Under the pieces are notes generated by a model that saw nothing but the letters and a program-made list of their open reading frames with translations, was not told the DNA's origin and made no database searches. Positions 19,449 to 27,141 of a stretch of DNA of 64,000 nt are shown in pieces. The translations under genes were made by a program, and so were the position numbers. The first letter of the stretch is position 1. Each line of letters begins with the position of its first letter. The stretch is from Eubacterium plexicaudatum ASF492 (GTDB lineage: Bacteria > Bacillota > Clostridia > Lachnospirales > Lachnospiraceae), in assembly GCF_000364225.2 (NCBI RefSeq), contig NZ_AQFT02000001.1:186001-250000 (forward strand). Direction: 5' to 3'.

Positions 19449-20459
19449 ATGGCATTATTTGAATCATATGAAAGAAGAATTGACCAGATTAACGCCGTAT
19501 TAAACAACTACGGTATCAGCTCTATCGAAGAAGCTGAGAAAATTACGAAAGATGCTGGACTTGACGTATACGAGCAGGTAAAGAAAATCCAGCCGATTTG
19601 TTTCGAAAATGCATGTTGGGCATACACGGTAGGCGCTGCAATTGCAATTAAAAAAGGCTGCAGAAAAGCTGCGGACGCAGCAGCTGCGATTGGTGAAGGC
19701 TTACAGGCGTTTTGTATTCCTGGGTCTGTTGCAGATCACAGAAAAGTAGGTCTTGGACATGGCAATTTAGGTAAGATGTTATTGGAAGAAGAGACAGAAT
19801 GCTTCTGTTTCCTGGCAGGACATGAATCTTTTGCCGCTGCGGAAGGAGCAATCGGTATTGCTGAAAAAGCAAACAAAGTGCGCAAACAGCCGCTGCGTGT
19901 AATTTTAAATGGTCTTGGAAAAGACGCTGCACAGATTATTTCCCGTATCAATGGTTTTACATTCGTTGAGACAAAATATGATTATAAAGAAGCAAAATTG
20001 AACGTTGTTTATGAAAAACCTTATTCCGAAGGTCTCCGTGCATCCGTGAAGTGCTATGGTGCGGACGACGTACAGGAAGGTGTTGCAATTATGCATCATG
20101 AAAACGTAGGTGTATCTATTACAGGTAATTCTACGAACCCGACCCGGTTCCAGCATCCGGTAGCAGGTACATACAAAAAAGAATGCAATGAGCAGGGCAA
20201 GAAGTACTTCTCCGTAGCATCCGGCGGTGGTACGGGACGTACACTTCATCCGGATAATATGGCTGCAGGTCCGGCTTCCTATGGTATGACAGATACAATG
20301 GGCCGTATGCATTCGGATGCACAGTTTGCTGGTTCTTCATCCGTACCGGCTCACGTAGAAATGATGGGTCTGATCGGTATGGGCAATAACCCGATGGTTG
20401 GCGCTACCGTAGCAGTAGCTGTTTCTGTGGAAGAAGCTGCGAATGCTGGGAAGTTCTAA
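19449..20459 (+). CDS. GGGtGRT family protein (carries attachment site at its 3' end)
   Basis: 336 residues, recognised by SGGGTGRTLHPDN (about residues 258-270), after which the family is named. The N-terminal part contains conserved C and H residues (IQPICFENACW). There is no membrane segment or signal peptide. It forms an operon with the NifU-like gene before it. The last 26 bp are duplicated 7.36 kb downstream (27789-27814), which marks the gene as the integration target of the element that follows. The reading frame is restored by the insertion, so the host protein stays intact. The molecular function is unknown. Confidence 0.87.
   Translation: MALFESYERRIDQINAVLNNYGISSIEEAEKITKDAGLDVYEQVKKIQPICFENACWAYTVGAAIAIKKGCRKAADAAAAIGEGLQAFCIPGSVADHRKVGLGHGNLGKMLLEEETECFCFLAGHESFAAAEGAIGIAEKANKVRKQPLRVILNGLGKDAAQIISRINGFTFVETKYDYKEAKLNVVYEKPYSEGLRASVKCYGADDVQEGVAIMHHENVGVSITGNSTNPTRFQHPVAGTYKKECNEQGKKYFSVASGGGTGRTLHPDNMAAGPASYGMTDTMGRMHSDAQFAGSSSVPAHVEMMGLIGMGNNPMVGATVAVAVSVEEAANAGKF
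20434..20459 (+). repeat. Attachment site, left copy
   Basis: 26 bp (starts AAGCTGCGAATGCTGG, ends TTCTAA) identical to 27789-27814. Similarity extends upstream with a few mismatches (GCTGTTTC.GT.GA) and downstream (AAATAG after one base). It encodes the last residues and stop of the GGGtGRT protein. Confidence 0.88.
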
Positions 20460-20476
20460 GAAATAGCGTATTTTTA

Positions 20477-20513
20477 AGGGTTTCCGTTGATATGGATTGT
20501 CAGCGGGAGCCCT
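20477..20513 (+). terminator. Terminator-like hairpin after the GGGtGRT gene
   Basis: AGGG with CCGTTGA pairs with TCAGCGG and CCCT across a short loop, followed by GAATTTT. It lies just inside the element, so the insertion may have replaced the original terminator. Confidence 0.6.
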
Positions 20514-20567
20514 GAATTTTGCCACGTAATAGACATGAGGTAATAGACAAAAATGAAGTATAGAAAA

Positions 20568-20602
20568 AGGGCATCTGCATTTTAAAGATACCCCTTTGAT
20601 AT
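20568..20602 (-). terminator. Terminator-like hairpin of the ribbon-helix-helix gene
   Basis: AAAGGG.ATCT on one side pairs with AGAT.CCC.TTT on the other. On the minus strand it falls after the small DNA-binding gene and is followed by a T-rich run. Confidence 0.45.
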
Positions 20603-20669
20603 GGTTTATGTAACGGATATTTTCTATACTTTGTGGTAGGTGGAGCGATTACTCTTTTTATTTTTTATG

Positions 20670-20834
20670 TCAGGCTTTAATACTGTGTATTCCCTGTCTT
20701 ATTCCCTCTGTTTTTGCTATCTTTTCTTGTTTGCAATAATTTTCTAGTATTTCTTTTGTTTCATTATCTAAACGAACGCGAATTGGATTTGACTTTGGAT
20801 TTTCAGATTTTGGCCGTCCTGTTCGTGGACTCAA
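20670..20834 (-). CDS. Ribbon-helix-helix small DNA-binding protein
   Basis: 54 residues starting with TTG (20834): a basic lead MSPRTGRPKSENPKSNP, then IRVRLDNETKEILENYCKQ and EGIRQGIHSIKA, the strand-helix-helix pattern of Arc/CopG/MetJ folds. The GRPKSENPKS lead recurs in small RHH proteins of Firmicutes mobile elements. An AGTGAGG ribosome site precedes the start. It sits between the left attachment site and the integrase and may control excision or the integrase; that is inference from position. Confidence 0.75.
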   Translation of the reverse strand: MSPRTGRPKSENPKSNPIRVRLDNETKEILENYCKQEKIAKTEGIRQGIHSIKA

Positions 20835-20898
20835 ATTCACACCTCACTTTCTGTAGCCCTATAATCAATACAATTTACGTAGTCCCAAAAGTCAATAC

Positions 20899-22087
20899 CT
20901 ATTTTATTATTTTTTCTATTTCTGCTTTTAATTGGTCAATGGTTCTATGTGTATATACTTTTTCAGTGATATCTTTTTCAGAATGTCCAACGATAAGTTT
21001 TAAGATATGTTCATCCACATTGCAGGACTTAGCTTTCGTAATGAATGTGTGTCGGGTTTCATGTGGGCGGTGTGTCATTTTTAATCTGTCCATGACCTTC
21101 TGGAATCTCTTGCGGTATTTATCGTAGGTCATATATGTACCCTGCTGCCCGTTTACATCATTAAAGAGATATTCAGATTGCAGAGTGTCAGCCTCTTTCA
21201 TGCGGTTTTCAATTAACGGCTTTATTATTGGATGGATAGGAACAATTCTATTTTTGCCGGCATCCGTTTTCAAGCCGCCTTTCATAGTTCTGGATTCAAG
21301 GTCAATATCTGCAATTTGCAGTATAGACAATTCCTGTGGCCGCCATCCGCTGTATATTCCTATCAGTACCATATCGGTAAAAGGTATCGAGTCTTTGCTA
21401 TTCCATAACTGCTGCACTTCTTCATCCGTAAACGGTATAGGTTCTTTTGTGCGTTCTCTCTTAATGGGGTTGCCATTTGCAAACATGACAGAAGCATGGT
21501 CTTTATCTACAATATCATGCGCTACAGCGTACTTATACATCATATTAAACAGGCTTTTAATTCTGCCCTTTGTACTGTCTCCGACATCTGCATTTAAGAT
21601 AGTACTCTCTAAATAAGATACCCTTATATCATTCATTCGCATATCATAAAGACCGTTACAATAAGCGTATGCCGCTGTGATAGTCCTGATACTGGACGGA
21701 TTGGAGAGCGTAGGGAAATACCCCTCATTCCATTTTTCATAGACTTCTGAAAATGTAATACTATCCGCTTTAATGTCATACGGATTTTCGTTGTATTCAG
21801 CAAGAGCAATCATAGCTTCTTCCCGTGCAGCATAGTAGCCGATATTGATGTATGTTTGTTTGGCTTTACCCCGGACCGGATCAATTATCTATTTGTCCGT
21901 TTTCCGTACAGCAAAAGGGTTTACGCCGTTTGCCAGATAATTTATAAATACACCCAAAGCCATTAGGTAACTTTGTGGGTTTACCATTTCTAATACGTGG
22001 TTTTGTACTGGTAGGGCTATTCATAGGATAACCACAATGAGGGCAAGCAGCGGCTTTATCTGATATATCATGTTTGACTCTGGACAC
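20899..22087 (-). pseudogene. Tyrosine recombinase (integrase), broken
   Basis: The full span would code about 396 aa. It has a zinc ribbon at the N-terminus (ACPHCGYP), an arm-binding domain (PTKLPNGFGCIYKLSGKRRK), a core-binding domain, and a catalytic domain with R (YSGWRPQELS), H-x-x-R (PHETRHTF), a late H (VGHSEKD) and the nucleophile Y (KVYTHRT). Two lesions separate the start (22087) from the catalytic part: one extra base in the run 21913-21916, and a TAG at 21889-21891 where the repaired frame reads KTDK-stop-IIDP. The family would have W (TGG) there. The catalytic part alone is open from 21813. A frame error alone could be technical, but the nonsense codon suggests real inactivation. 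Confidence 0.85.
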
Positions 22088-22116
22088 TTTAGTAACGCCA
22101 TTAAATCACTTCCTTT

Positions 22117-22864
22117 CTATAGACGGAGCCAAAGCCGCTGGGTAGTTCCACTTTTGTCAGTTCTTTCTTTTGACAATAAATCTTCCAGTTTCTTTATTTG
22201 TTCTAAAATTTCTTGCTCTAGCTGATATTTATATAACTCTCCTAGTTTTATGGGATGTGATATCCCTATATCTCCATTTTTAAGATGTTCTTTATTAACG
22301 GTATAAACGGTATCTTTAATGACATATTCTCCATTGTCATCAAAAGAACCATACCCTATGTCTTTTGGGTTCAAAGTTATATATTCCCACATTTTACGCA
22401 AAATTGTGAAATACAATTTGGTGTTTGTGAAATTGGGGTCGTTATAAAAACTCTCTAATATATGATTAATCATTAAGAGATTTTTCTTGTTTTCCTTGTA
22501 TAATGTGTTTTCTTTACTATTTATAAGTTTAAGCATTTCTATTGAATCTCCAGATAAACCTGTTACTTGGCTTATCATAGCAATATTTTCGTCTATTGGT
22601 TTAGTATTACGTAATCCAAGCAGATAATCAGAAGTTACATGAAAATATTTAGAATAACCTTCAATTAAAAAAGTTGAGGAAATTTTCCTTTAGATTCAAC
22701 TTTTCCAATTTCCTGTCGTATCACATCAGATTTGTAATCCCTAATATATTCTTCATTTGCTAATTCTTTTGCAAGTTGTTGGATTGGCATATCTTTTCCG
22801 TGTATATCTTTTTAGTTTTTCGTAGGTCTGTAAAACGTTCGCCTAGTGTTTTATTGTCAAACAT
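22117..22864 (-). CDS. XRE-like regulator of the integrative element (two frame breaks)
   Basis: The repaired protein has about 250 residues. The N-terminal part MFDNKTLGERFTDLRK.. IQQLAKELANEEYIRDYKSD resembles an atypical XRE helix-turn-helix, followed by SKYFHVTSDYLLGL, the usual linker of phage-type repressors. The C-terminal part (22117-22578) is a helical, charged domain of unknown role. Frame breaks lie in T/A runs at 22809-22813 and 22667-22672; one added base at each joins all segments. GGAGG precedes the start. A palindrome just upstream may be its own operator. It is probably the repressor of the element. Confidence 0.72.
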
Positions 22865-22894
22865 AAAACCTCCTATTATATTTTGATTAGAACA

Positions 22895-22916
22895 ATTGAA
22901 TATATAAAAATTCAAT
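22895..22916. promoter_or_regulatory. Possible operator palindrome upstream of the XRE gene
   Basis: ATTGAAT (22895-22901) and ATTCAAT (22910-22916) form an inverted repeat with an AT-rich centre, about 30 bp before the XRE start and overlapping its likely promoter region. The IS3 remnant begins immediately after it. Confidence 0.45.
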
Positions 22917-22922
22917 AGGAAA

Positions 22923-23066
22923 CGTCCTGAGGATGCAGACTACAGCCGCATGGCCCCGGAAGAAGCCATGGCCGCCATGCAGTGTGAGATTGTGTACTTG
23001 CGTCAGGAACTTGACTTTATAAAAAAAATTATAAAAACGGACAGTACAGGAGGGCAGAAGCAATGA
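22923..23066 (+). pseudogene. IS3 OrfA, C-terminal fragment
   Basis: 48 codons remain (RPEDADYSRMAPEEAMAAM... ELDFIKKIIKT), the leucine-zipper end of an IS3 OrfA. The stop TGA overlaps the OrfB start ATG (ATGA), the normal arrangement for this family. The upstream helix-turn-helix part is missing. Confidence 0.7.
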
Positions 23067-24039
23067 TACTGGAACAGCCGTCTGTGAGATTTGAAGCAAT
23101 CCATTCCATCCTTTCCAGTGATGGGAATATCCTGACTGTCTCCGAACTCTGCGAAACTGCCGGGGTATCCAGGTCAGGCTATTACCGATGGCTGTCAGCG
23201 GCCGGAACAAGGGAAAAGCGGGAAGCCGGAGACCGTGAAGATTTTGAACTGATCCTGGAGGCATACCGCCACAGGGGATACCAGAAAGGTGCACGAAGTA
23301 TCTATATGTCCCTGCTGCACAGAAACCCTCCAGTAGTGATGAATATGAAAAAAATCAGGAGGCTCATGAATAAATACGGCCTGTCCTGCCCAATCCGGAA
23401 AGCAAACCCGTACCGGAGGATGGCGAAAGCACTGCGGACAAGCAATGTTGCGGACAACCTGCTGAAAAGGGAATTCCCAAAATACGGCCGCGGACGGTTT
23501 TGCTGACGGACATTACATATCTTCCATATAACGGGACGTTTGCCTATCTGTCTGTTATATTAGATGCATTCACGAAACAGGTTCTGGCTTATGTCACCAG
23601 CCCTTCTTTGGAAGTTGATTTTGTCCTGGAAATCGTGGATATCCTTATCAGCAGCCATGGAGCGGAGCTGAAAACCAAAACACTGCTGCACAGCGACCAG
23701 AGATGCCATTATACAAGCTACAGCTATATAGATATACTGAAAGACAACAGCCTGCGGCAGTCCATGTCAAGAAAAGGAAACTGCTGGGACAATGCTCTGC
23801 AGGAAAGCTTCTTCGGGCATATGAAAGACGAAATCGACATTTCAGGGTGCCAGAAATTTGATGAAGTAAAGGCGGTGATAGACGACTGGATGGATTATTA
23901 TAATAACGAACGTTACCAGTGGCAGCTTGCCCGCCTGGCACCAAATGCGTATTACCAGTATATAATGACGGGTGAGTATCCGCTGCCAGTGGAAAACATT
24001 TCGCCCATTCCAGAATACGAAGAACCAAACGACAACTAA
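23063..24039 (+). pseudogene. IS3-family transposase OrfB (frame broken near 23484)
   Basis: The N-terminal part has the HTH_21-like segment (RRLMNKYGLSCPIRKANPYR); the C-terminal part is the DDE integrase core: D in LTDITYLPY, D in VILDAFTKQ and E in CWDNALQESFFGHMKDE. Adding one C at GGCCGCGG (about 23481-23488) joins them as KYGPRTVLLTDITYLPY. The usual LHSDQG reads LHSDQR. With OrfA truncated, the transposase would not be produced normally even if the frame is sound. Confidence 0.82.
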
Positions 24040-24118
24040 ATACCACACTTATGGACAGGGAATATGACCCTATACCCATGGGGTCAAAAAATTTGTCCTT
24101 GACAAAGGGTACAGTTTA

Positions 24119-24343
24119 CACTTACGTAGAAATACTTTTTATTATGAAGATATTAATTCGCTGTAAACCTGCGGTAATAGAAAAATTTAATTCGCTGGCT
24201 GACAACCGTCTAAAGCCAGTGGGATTGCGGTAGTCACCATTTCAAAGAATGTTGCAATTCCACGCATATTCTCCTTGTAGGGGATAGGATTTTTCGAGAA
24301 AAATGGTAATATGAAGGTATAAAATATTTTGGAGGCATAGAAA
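24119..24343 (+). other. Spacer between the IS3 remnant and the next gene
   Basis: No convincing gene. A short open stretch ends ..KFNSLADNRLKPVGLR, which could be the tail of a lost gene cut by the IS, but I cannot name it. The last 25 bp hold TATAAAATATT and GGAGGC in front of the next start. Confidence 0.4.
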
Positions 24344-24814
24344 ATGAATCAACTTTTGGTAGGAAAATTTATCACTCAAAAGCGGAAAGAAAAAAATTTA
24401 ACGCAAGAGCAGTTAGCGGAAAAAATCGGTGTTTCAAATAAAACAATTTCAAAGTGGGAAACGGGAAAATGTATGCCCGACTACTCTGTAATTGAATTAT
24501 TGTGTGAAGAACTGAACATTACACTTGCAGAGCTGATGAATGGCGAAGAAGATGAAAAAAGTATACATACCTATGACAATGAACAGATTGTGGAAATGCT
24601 AAAAGAAATCCGGAACTTGAAAACAAAAGAAAGTGATTATAGGATTTATTTTACTTGTCATGGGCGGTGTTATGATGGCTCTTTCGCAGATTTGTGGGGA
24701 ACAGATATTCAGGATTTTCTTTCAGGTGTTATGTTAGGGTTATCTATTGGCGGATTTTTGGCAGGTTTTTTCCTTCTCGCTTATTATTTAGCTTATAAAA
24801 ACAAAAGGAAGTGA
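24344..24814 (+). CDS. XRE regulator with C-terminal membrane region (internal stretch out of frame)
   Basis: 156 residues. The N-terminal HTH is intact and typical of Firmicutes XRE proteins (LTQEQLAEKIGVSNKTISKW). The C-terminus is a membrane helix (LSGVMLGLSIGGFLAGFF). Between them, residues about 97-118 make no sense as read. The +1 alternative frame reads VIIGFILLVMGGVMMALSQI, a clear membrane helix. An extra A near 24630-24632 and a missing G in the run 24696-24699 would explain this as two compensating errors. The true protein probably has two helices and resembles membrane-anchored XRE regulators. Start preceded by GGAGGC. Confidence 0.8.
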   Translation: MNQLLVGKFITQKRKEKNLTQEQLAEKIGVSNKTISKWETGKCMPDYSVIELLCEELNITLAELMNGEEDEKSIHTYDNEQIVEMLKEIRNLKTKESDYRIYFTCHGRCYDGSFADLWGTDIQDFLSGVMLGLSIGGFLAGFFLLAYYLAYKNKRK

Positions 24815-24825
24815 GGTGACTATAA

Positions 24826-25023
24826 ATGCGTTCAAAACGAATTATGGCTATTATTGGAATCATATTTTTAACAATAGGACTTATCTGCATTTCTGTTTGC
24901 ATTTTCCAGCAAGGCAACAAAGCATTGTTGGCATTTGGCTTAATGTGTAATTCTATTGCTTTTTTGCTCTACTGTATAAACAGAAAAAAAGGTGTTAGTC
25001 CGAAAGTGTGTTGGCGGATATAA
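24826..25023 (+). CDS. Small two-helix membrane protein
   Basis: 65 residues with two hydrophobic segments (about 8-27 and 33-51) and a basic C-terminus. It starts 11 bp after the XRE gene with AGTGAGGTG before the ATG, so the two are one operon. Its last codons lie inside an inverted repeat (24991-25014), so the C-terminus may have been altered by that repeat. No family recognised. Confidence 0.55.
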   Translation: MRSKRIMAIIGIIFLTIGLICISVCIFQQGNKALLAFGLMCNSIAFLLYCINRKKGVSPKVCWRI

Positions 25024-25102
25024 TTTGTAGTCTGGCAACCCTGAATTTATGCGGTCTGAAAACGAGCAATTTTAAGTACCAACACATTTACGGACTAACA
25101 CC
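24991..25102. repeat. 24-bp inverted repeats around a 64-bp spacer
   Basis: GGTGTTAGTCCG...TGTGTTGG at 24991-25014 and its near-exact complement at 25079-25102 (two mismatches). The unit is about 112 bp, has no coding content and overlaps a gene end, which fits a small non-autonomous element or a large hairpin. Confidence 0.65.
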
Positions 25103-25110
25103 AAAAATAA

Positions 25111-25336
25111 TTTCATGCTGCCCGGTCTGCAAAAGGGTACAGCCCAAAGCGTTGTATTCTTTTGCAGTATAACAAAACCGTACACCAAGCACCGCCCTAT
25201 GTGGGAGAAAAGGGGATACGAAACTTCATGGCTGGGGCTCTTGAGTGTGGCTGACGCGGTCAGGAAATATAACGGAACATTGAAATGCAAAAACGAAAAT
25301 AATAGGTTTATAGTTACAGCCATGCTTTTTTTTTGA
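25111..25336 (+). pseudogene. Sensor histidine kinase remnant (GHKL C-terminus)
   Basis: Only the tail of a GHKL-type kinase is left: an ITKPY segment like the N-rich loop, then HGLGLLSVADAVRKYNGTLK (after restoring one C near 25232) and the terminal strand NNRFIVTAMLFF. The catalytic H and most of the ATPase fold are absent. No start codon with a ribosome site fits. Its partner response regulator is not in the window. Confidence 0.6.
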
Positions 25337-25464
25337 GGAAGCTTCTGGGAACTAAATGAATTCGCGGTCAGATTTCAATGGTTTGGTGGTCAAATGAAAC
25401 ATTTCTGTAATAGATGTGCTAATGTTATTATAAAATAATTTAATTGAAAAGGAGATTCTGAATT

Positions 25465-26409
25465 ATGAAGAGATTACTATGTTTAATGATGTCTATTATG
25501 ATTGGTGTTTTGTCTGCGTCAATAACTGCATTTGCACACGATTCCAGTATTGATTTCGTACAAGAATTGGATGAGATAGAATTGTATGACCGAAAACTTA
25601 ATCGTAATGTTAAAATAGGTATTATCAAGACACAGCAAACAAGAATTGAAAATGAATTAATTGATACATATAAGGTTTTTACAGACGGTATTTTAGACTA
25701 TACACTTCAAGTGGATTTGAATAACGATAGGGCATATCTGAAGTATCGTGATGGGCATACAGAAGAAATTGTTATTAGTGAATCCGTTGTTGTGGAAAAA
25801 ATCCCAGATAATACGAACCCGGTCATAGATGAACCAAAAAGTAATGGAACAAAGGCTGCTGCAAATTATATAGGTAATGAACCGTTTGAGATTTCTTCAT
25901 CCGGTGCACAGCGCACACTTGGAACAACTATGTATAGCGGATATGAAGCAATGGGCAGCCTGTCATATTATAATCCGGCTGAAACTGGATTTTTGCAAAG
26001 AAAAAATTCTGGATATACAACTTTCGACTCATATAGATTCACAATATCAGCCGGAACGGCATTTGGAACAGCGGTTGGGATTATTGCTTCCGTGGTAGCT
26101 AGCGGGGGTGTTAGTGTGTCAACAACTATAATATCATCTTTATTTAGCGGGATAATAGGTGCTGTATCAGGAAGTATCATAGATTCGATTGTAAATGGAA
26201 CATTTCAGTGCCGTGAATATCGATGGGATTATAGAGTACGTCTTAATTCTAATACGGGCACCATTAAAAAAACTGTATATAAATGCCGTTATTGGTGGGA
26301 AATGTACAATAATAATGGAATACGGGCATTTGAATATAGAAATAACTTAAGAAATGGATGGTTATTGTCAAATTCTGAATTAATTGCGGTAGCGTTGGGG
26401 AGAGCGTAA
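25465..26409 (+). CDS. Exported protein with glycine/serine-rich hydrophobic segment, unknown function
   Basis: 314 residues. A clear signal peptide (basic MKRLL, hydrophobic core, cleavage likely near ITAFA-HDS). A charged N-terminal region follows (about 25-130). Then comes an alternating Gly/Ser/Ile/Val stretch of about 50 residues (ISAGTAFGTAVGIIASVVAS onward), able to insert into membranes as a helical hairpin. Last is an aromatic, arginine-rich C-terminal domain (CREYRWDYRVRL; CRYWWEMYNNNGIRAFEY). The hydrophobic stretch recalls bacteriocin or pore-forming segments, but no family is recognised. AAGGAG precedes the ATG. The next gene begins 2 bp later. Confidence 0.7.
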   Translation: MKRLLCLMMSIMIGVLSASITAFAHDSSIDFVQELDEIELYDRKLNRNVKIGIIKTQQTRIENELIDTYKVFTDGILDYTLQVDLNNDRAYLKYRDGHTEEIVISESVVVEKIPDNTNPVIDEPKSNGTKAAANYIGNEPFEISSSGAQRTLGTTMYSGYEAMGSLSYYNPAETGFLQRKNSGYTTFDSYRFTISAGTAFGTAVGIIASVVASGGVSVSTTIISSLFSGIIGAVSGSIIDSIVNGTFQCREYRWDYRVRLNSNTGTIKKTVYKCRYWWEMYNNNGIRAFEYRNNLRNGWLLSNSELIAVALGRA

Positions 26410-26411
26410 AT

Positions 26412-26744
26412 ATGTACTGGGTGTTATTTTTCTTTATATGGGGTATACGTGACCTTATGGACGCAAAACCGCTATTTAAGAATAATGATATTGGTTGTTT
26501 AAGTGACGATATCCGCAAAAAGTATCGCCACAGGCGGGGAAGCGCTTTTCTCTTATGTTCGGCAGTTGCTGCGTATATCTTTGTATTTGAAACGATATAT
26601 GGGATAAGGCTGGGTTTTAGATCAGCTTTTATATATTTTGGGATTCCATATGCCATTCTTATTTTATATATCATTTACTTGAAGAAAAAATATCATGTTC
26701 CAGGGTTTTGGACTAAGAAGCAGGATAAAGATGACTGTGCCTGA
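26412..26744 (+). CDS. Small membrane protein paired with the exported protein
   Basis: 110 residues, three hydrophobic segments (about 1-14, 45-65, 70-92) and charged ends. It begins 2 bp after the exported-protein stop and is surely co-transcribed. By position it could be an anchor, immunity or export partner; nothing in the sequence proves this. Confidence 0.6.
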   Translation: MYWVLFFFIWGIRDLMDAKPLFKNNDIGCLSDDIRKKYRHRRGSAFLLCSAVAAYIFVFETIYGIRLGFRSAFIYFGIPYAILILYIIYLKKKYHVPGFWTKKQDKDDCA

Positions 26745-26859
26745 TGCTTCTATTGCTTGCTTAGAATTAGTAAATGAATTTATTTGCATAAACTCCTGCC
26801 GTTTAGTTTAAGGGAACTGTCATTTATTGGTAACTCATTGTTATCCGTTATATGGATTC

Positions 26860-26937
26860 CCGGACTGTATACCGAACGGTACGTACAGTGGTGTGGGAGG
26901 TCGGCTACCCAATTAATGGGTAGCCTCCTACCCGATC
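26860..26937 (+). ncRNA. Group II intron 3' fragment (domains V-VI)
   Basis: The segment from CTGTATACCGAACGGTA through GTACAGTGGTGTGGGAGG has the domain V fold and the GTGGTGTG..AGG end of bacterial group II introns. It is followed by GGCTACCCA-loop-TGGGTAGCC, a 9-bp domain VI-like stem. The intron reverse transcriptase and 5' half are absent. Subclass cannot be fixed here. Confidence 0.65.
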
Positions 26938-26994
26938 GTCTGAAATAAAAAGGATAGCAGCTAAAAGTTTATGGAAATTTTGTAAGTAAATCTA

Positions 26995-27023
26995 TTGACA
27001 AAATAGCAGCTACGCCATACACT
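26995..27023 (+). promoter_or_regulatory. Promoter ahead of the DUF3800 gene
   Basis: Perfect TTGACA (26995-27000), a 17-bp spacer and TACACT (27018-27023). The sequence ATAGCAGCTA occurs at the start of its spacer and again about 50 bp upstream. Confidence 0.6.
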
Positions 27024-27104
27024 TAAAGTGCAGGTAGAGATACGCTGTATACCCACATTACCGAATTTGTGTTTAAGTGTCATGTACTGGCACCGGCTGT
27101 GGGG

Positions 27105-27124
27105 CCGCCGAAAGGCGGTTTTTT
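27105..27124 (+). terminator. Compact terminator hairpin between promoter and DUF3800 gene
   Basis: CCGCC-GAAA-GGCGG followed by six T. It ends 17 bp before the DUF3800 start, inside its 5' leader, so it either attenuates that gene or ends an earlier transcript. Confidence 0.8.
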
Positions 27125-27141
27125 GCGTTAAGGAGAAAAAT

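Larger units (their letters stand above)
22918..24118 (+). mobile_element. IS3-family insertion sequence, 5'-truncated
   Basis: Contains the tail of OrfA and a nearly complete OrfB transposase of the IS150/IS3 type. The left end and most of OrfA are missing. The right end is probably the TGACAAAGGGTACAGTTTAC segment near 24100-24118; without the left terminal repeat the boundary is approximate. Its base composition is richer in G and C than the surrounding element. Confidence 0.75.

Noticed and set aside
20714-21616. Plus-strand open frames opposite the integrase
   Set aside because: They are complements of the integrase coding strand without ribosome sites.
21885-21895. Amber codon in the integrase read through as an amino acid
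   Set aside because: No pyl genes or suppressor signals are visible and the same gene has a frame error; loss of function is simpler.
22887-23294. Minus-strand open frame across the IS3 genes
   Set aside because: It is a shadow of the transposase on the opposite strand.
23063-24039. Break in OrfB as the normal IS3 frameshift
   Set aside because: The programmed IS3 slip lies at the OrfA/OrfB junction, not inside OrfB.
24051-24233. 60-residue open frame after the IS3 remnant as a gene
   Set aside because: It runs through the IS end, has no ribosome site and matches nothing recognisable.
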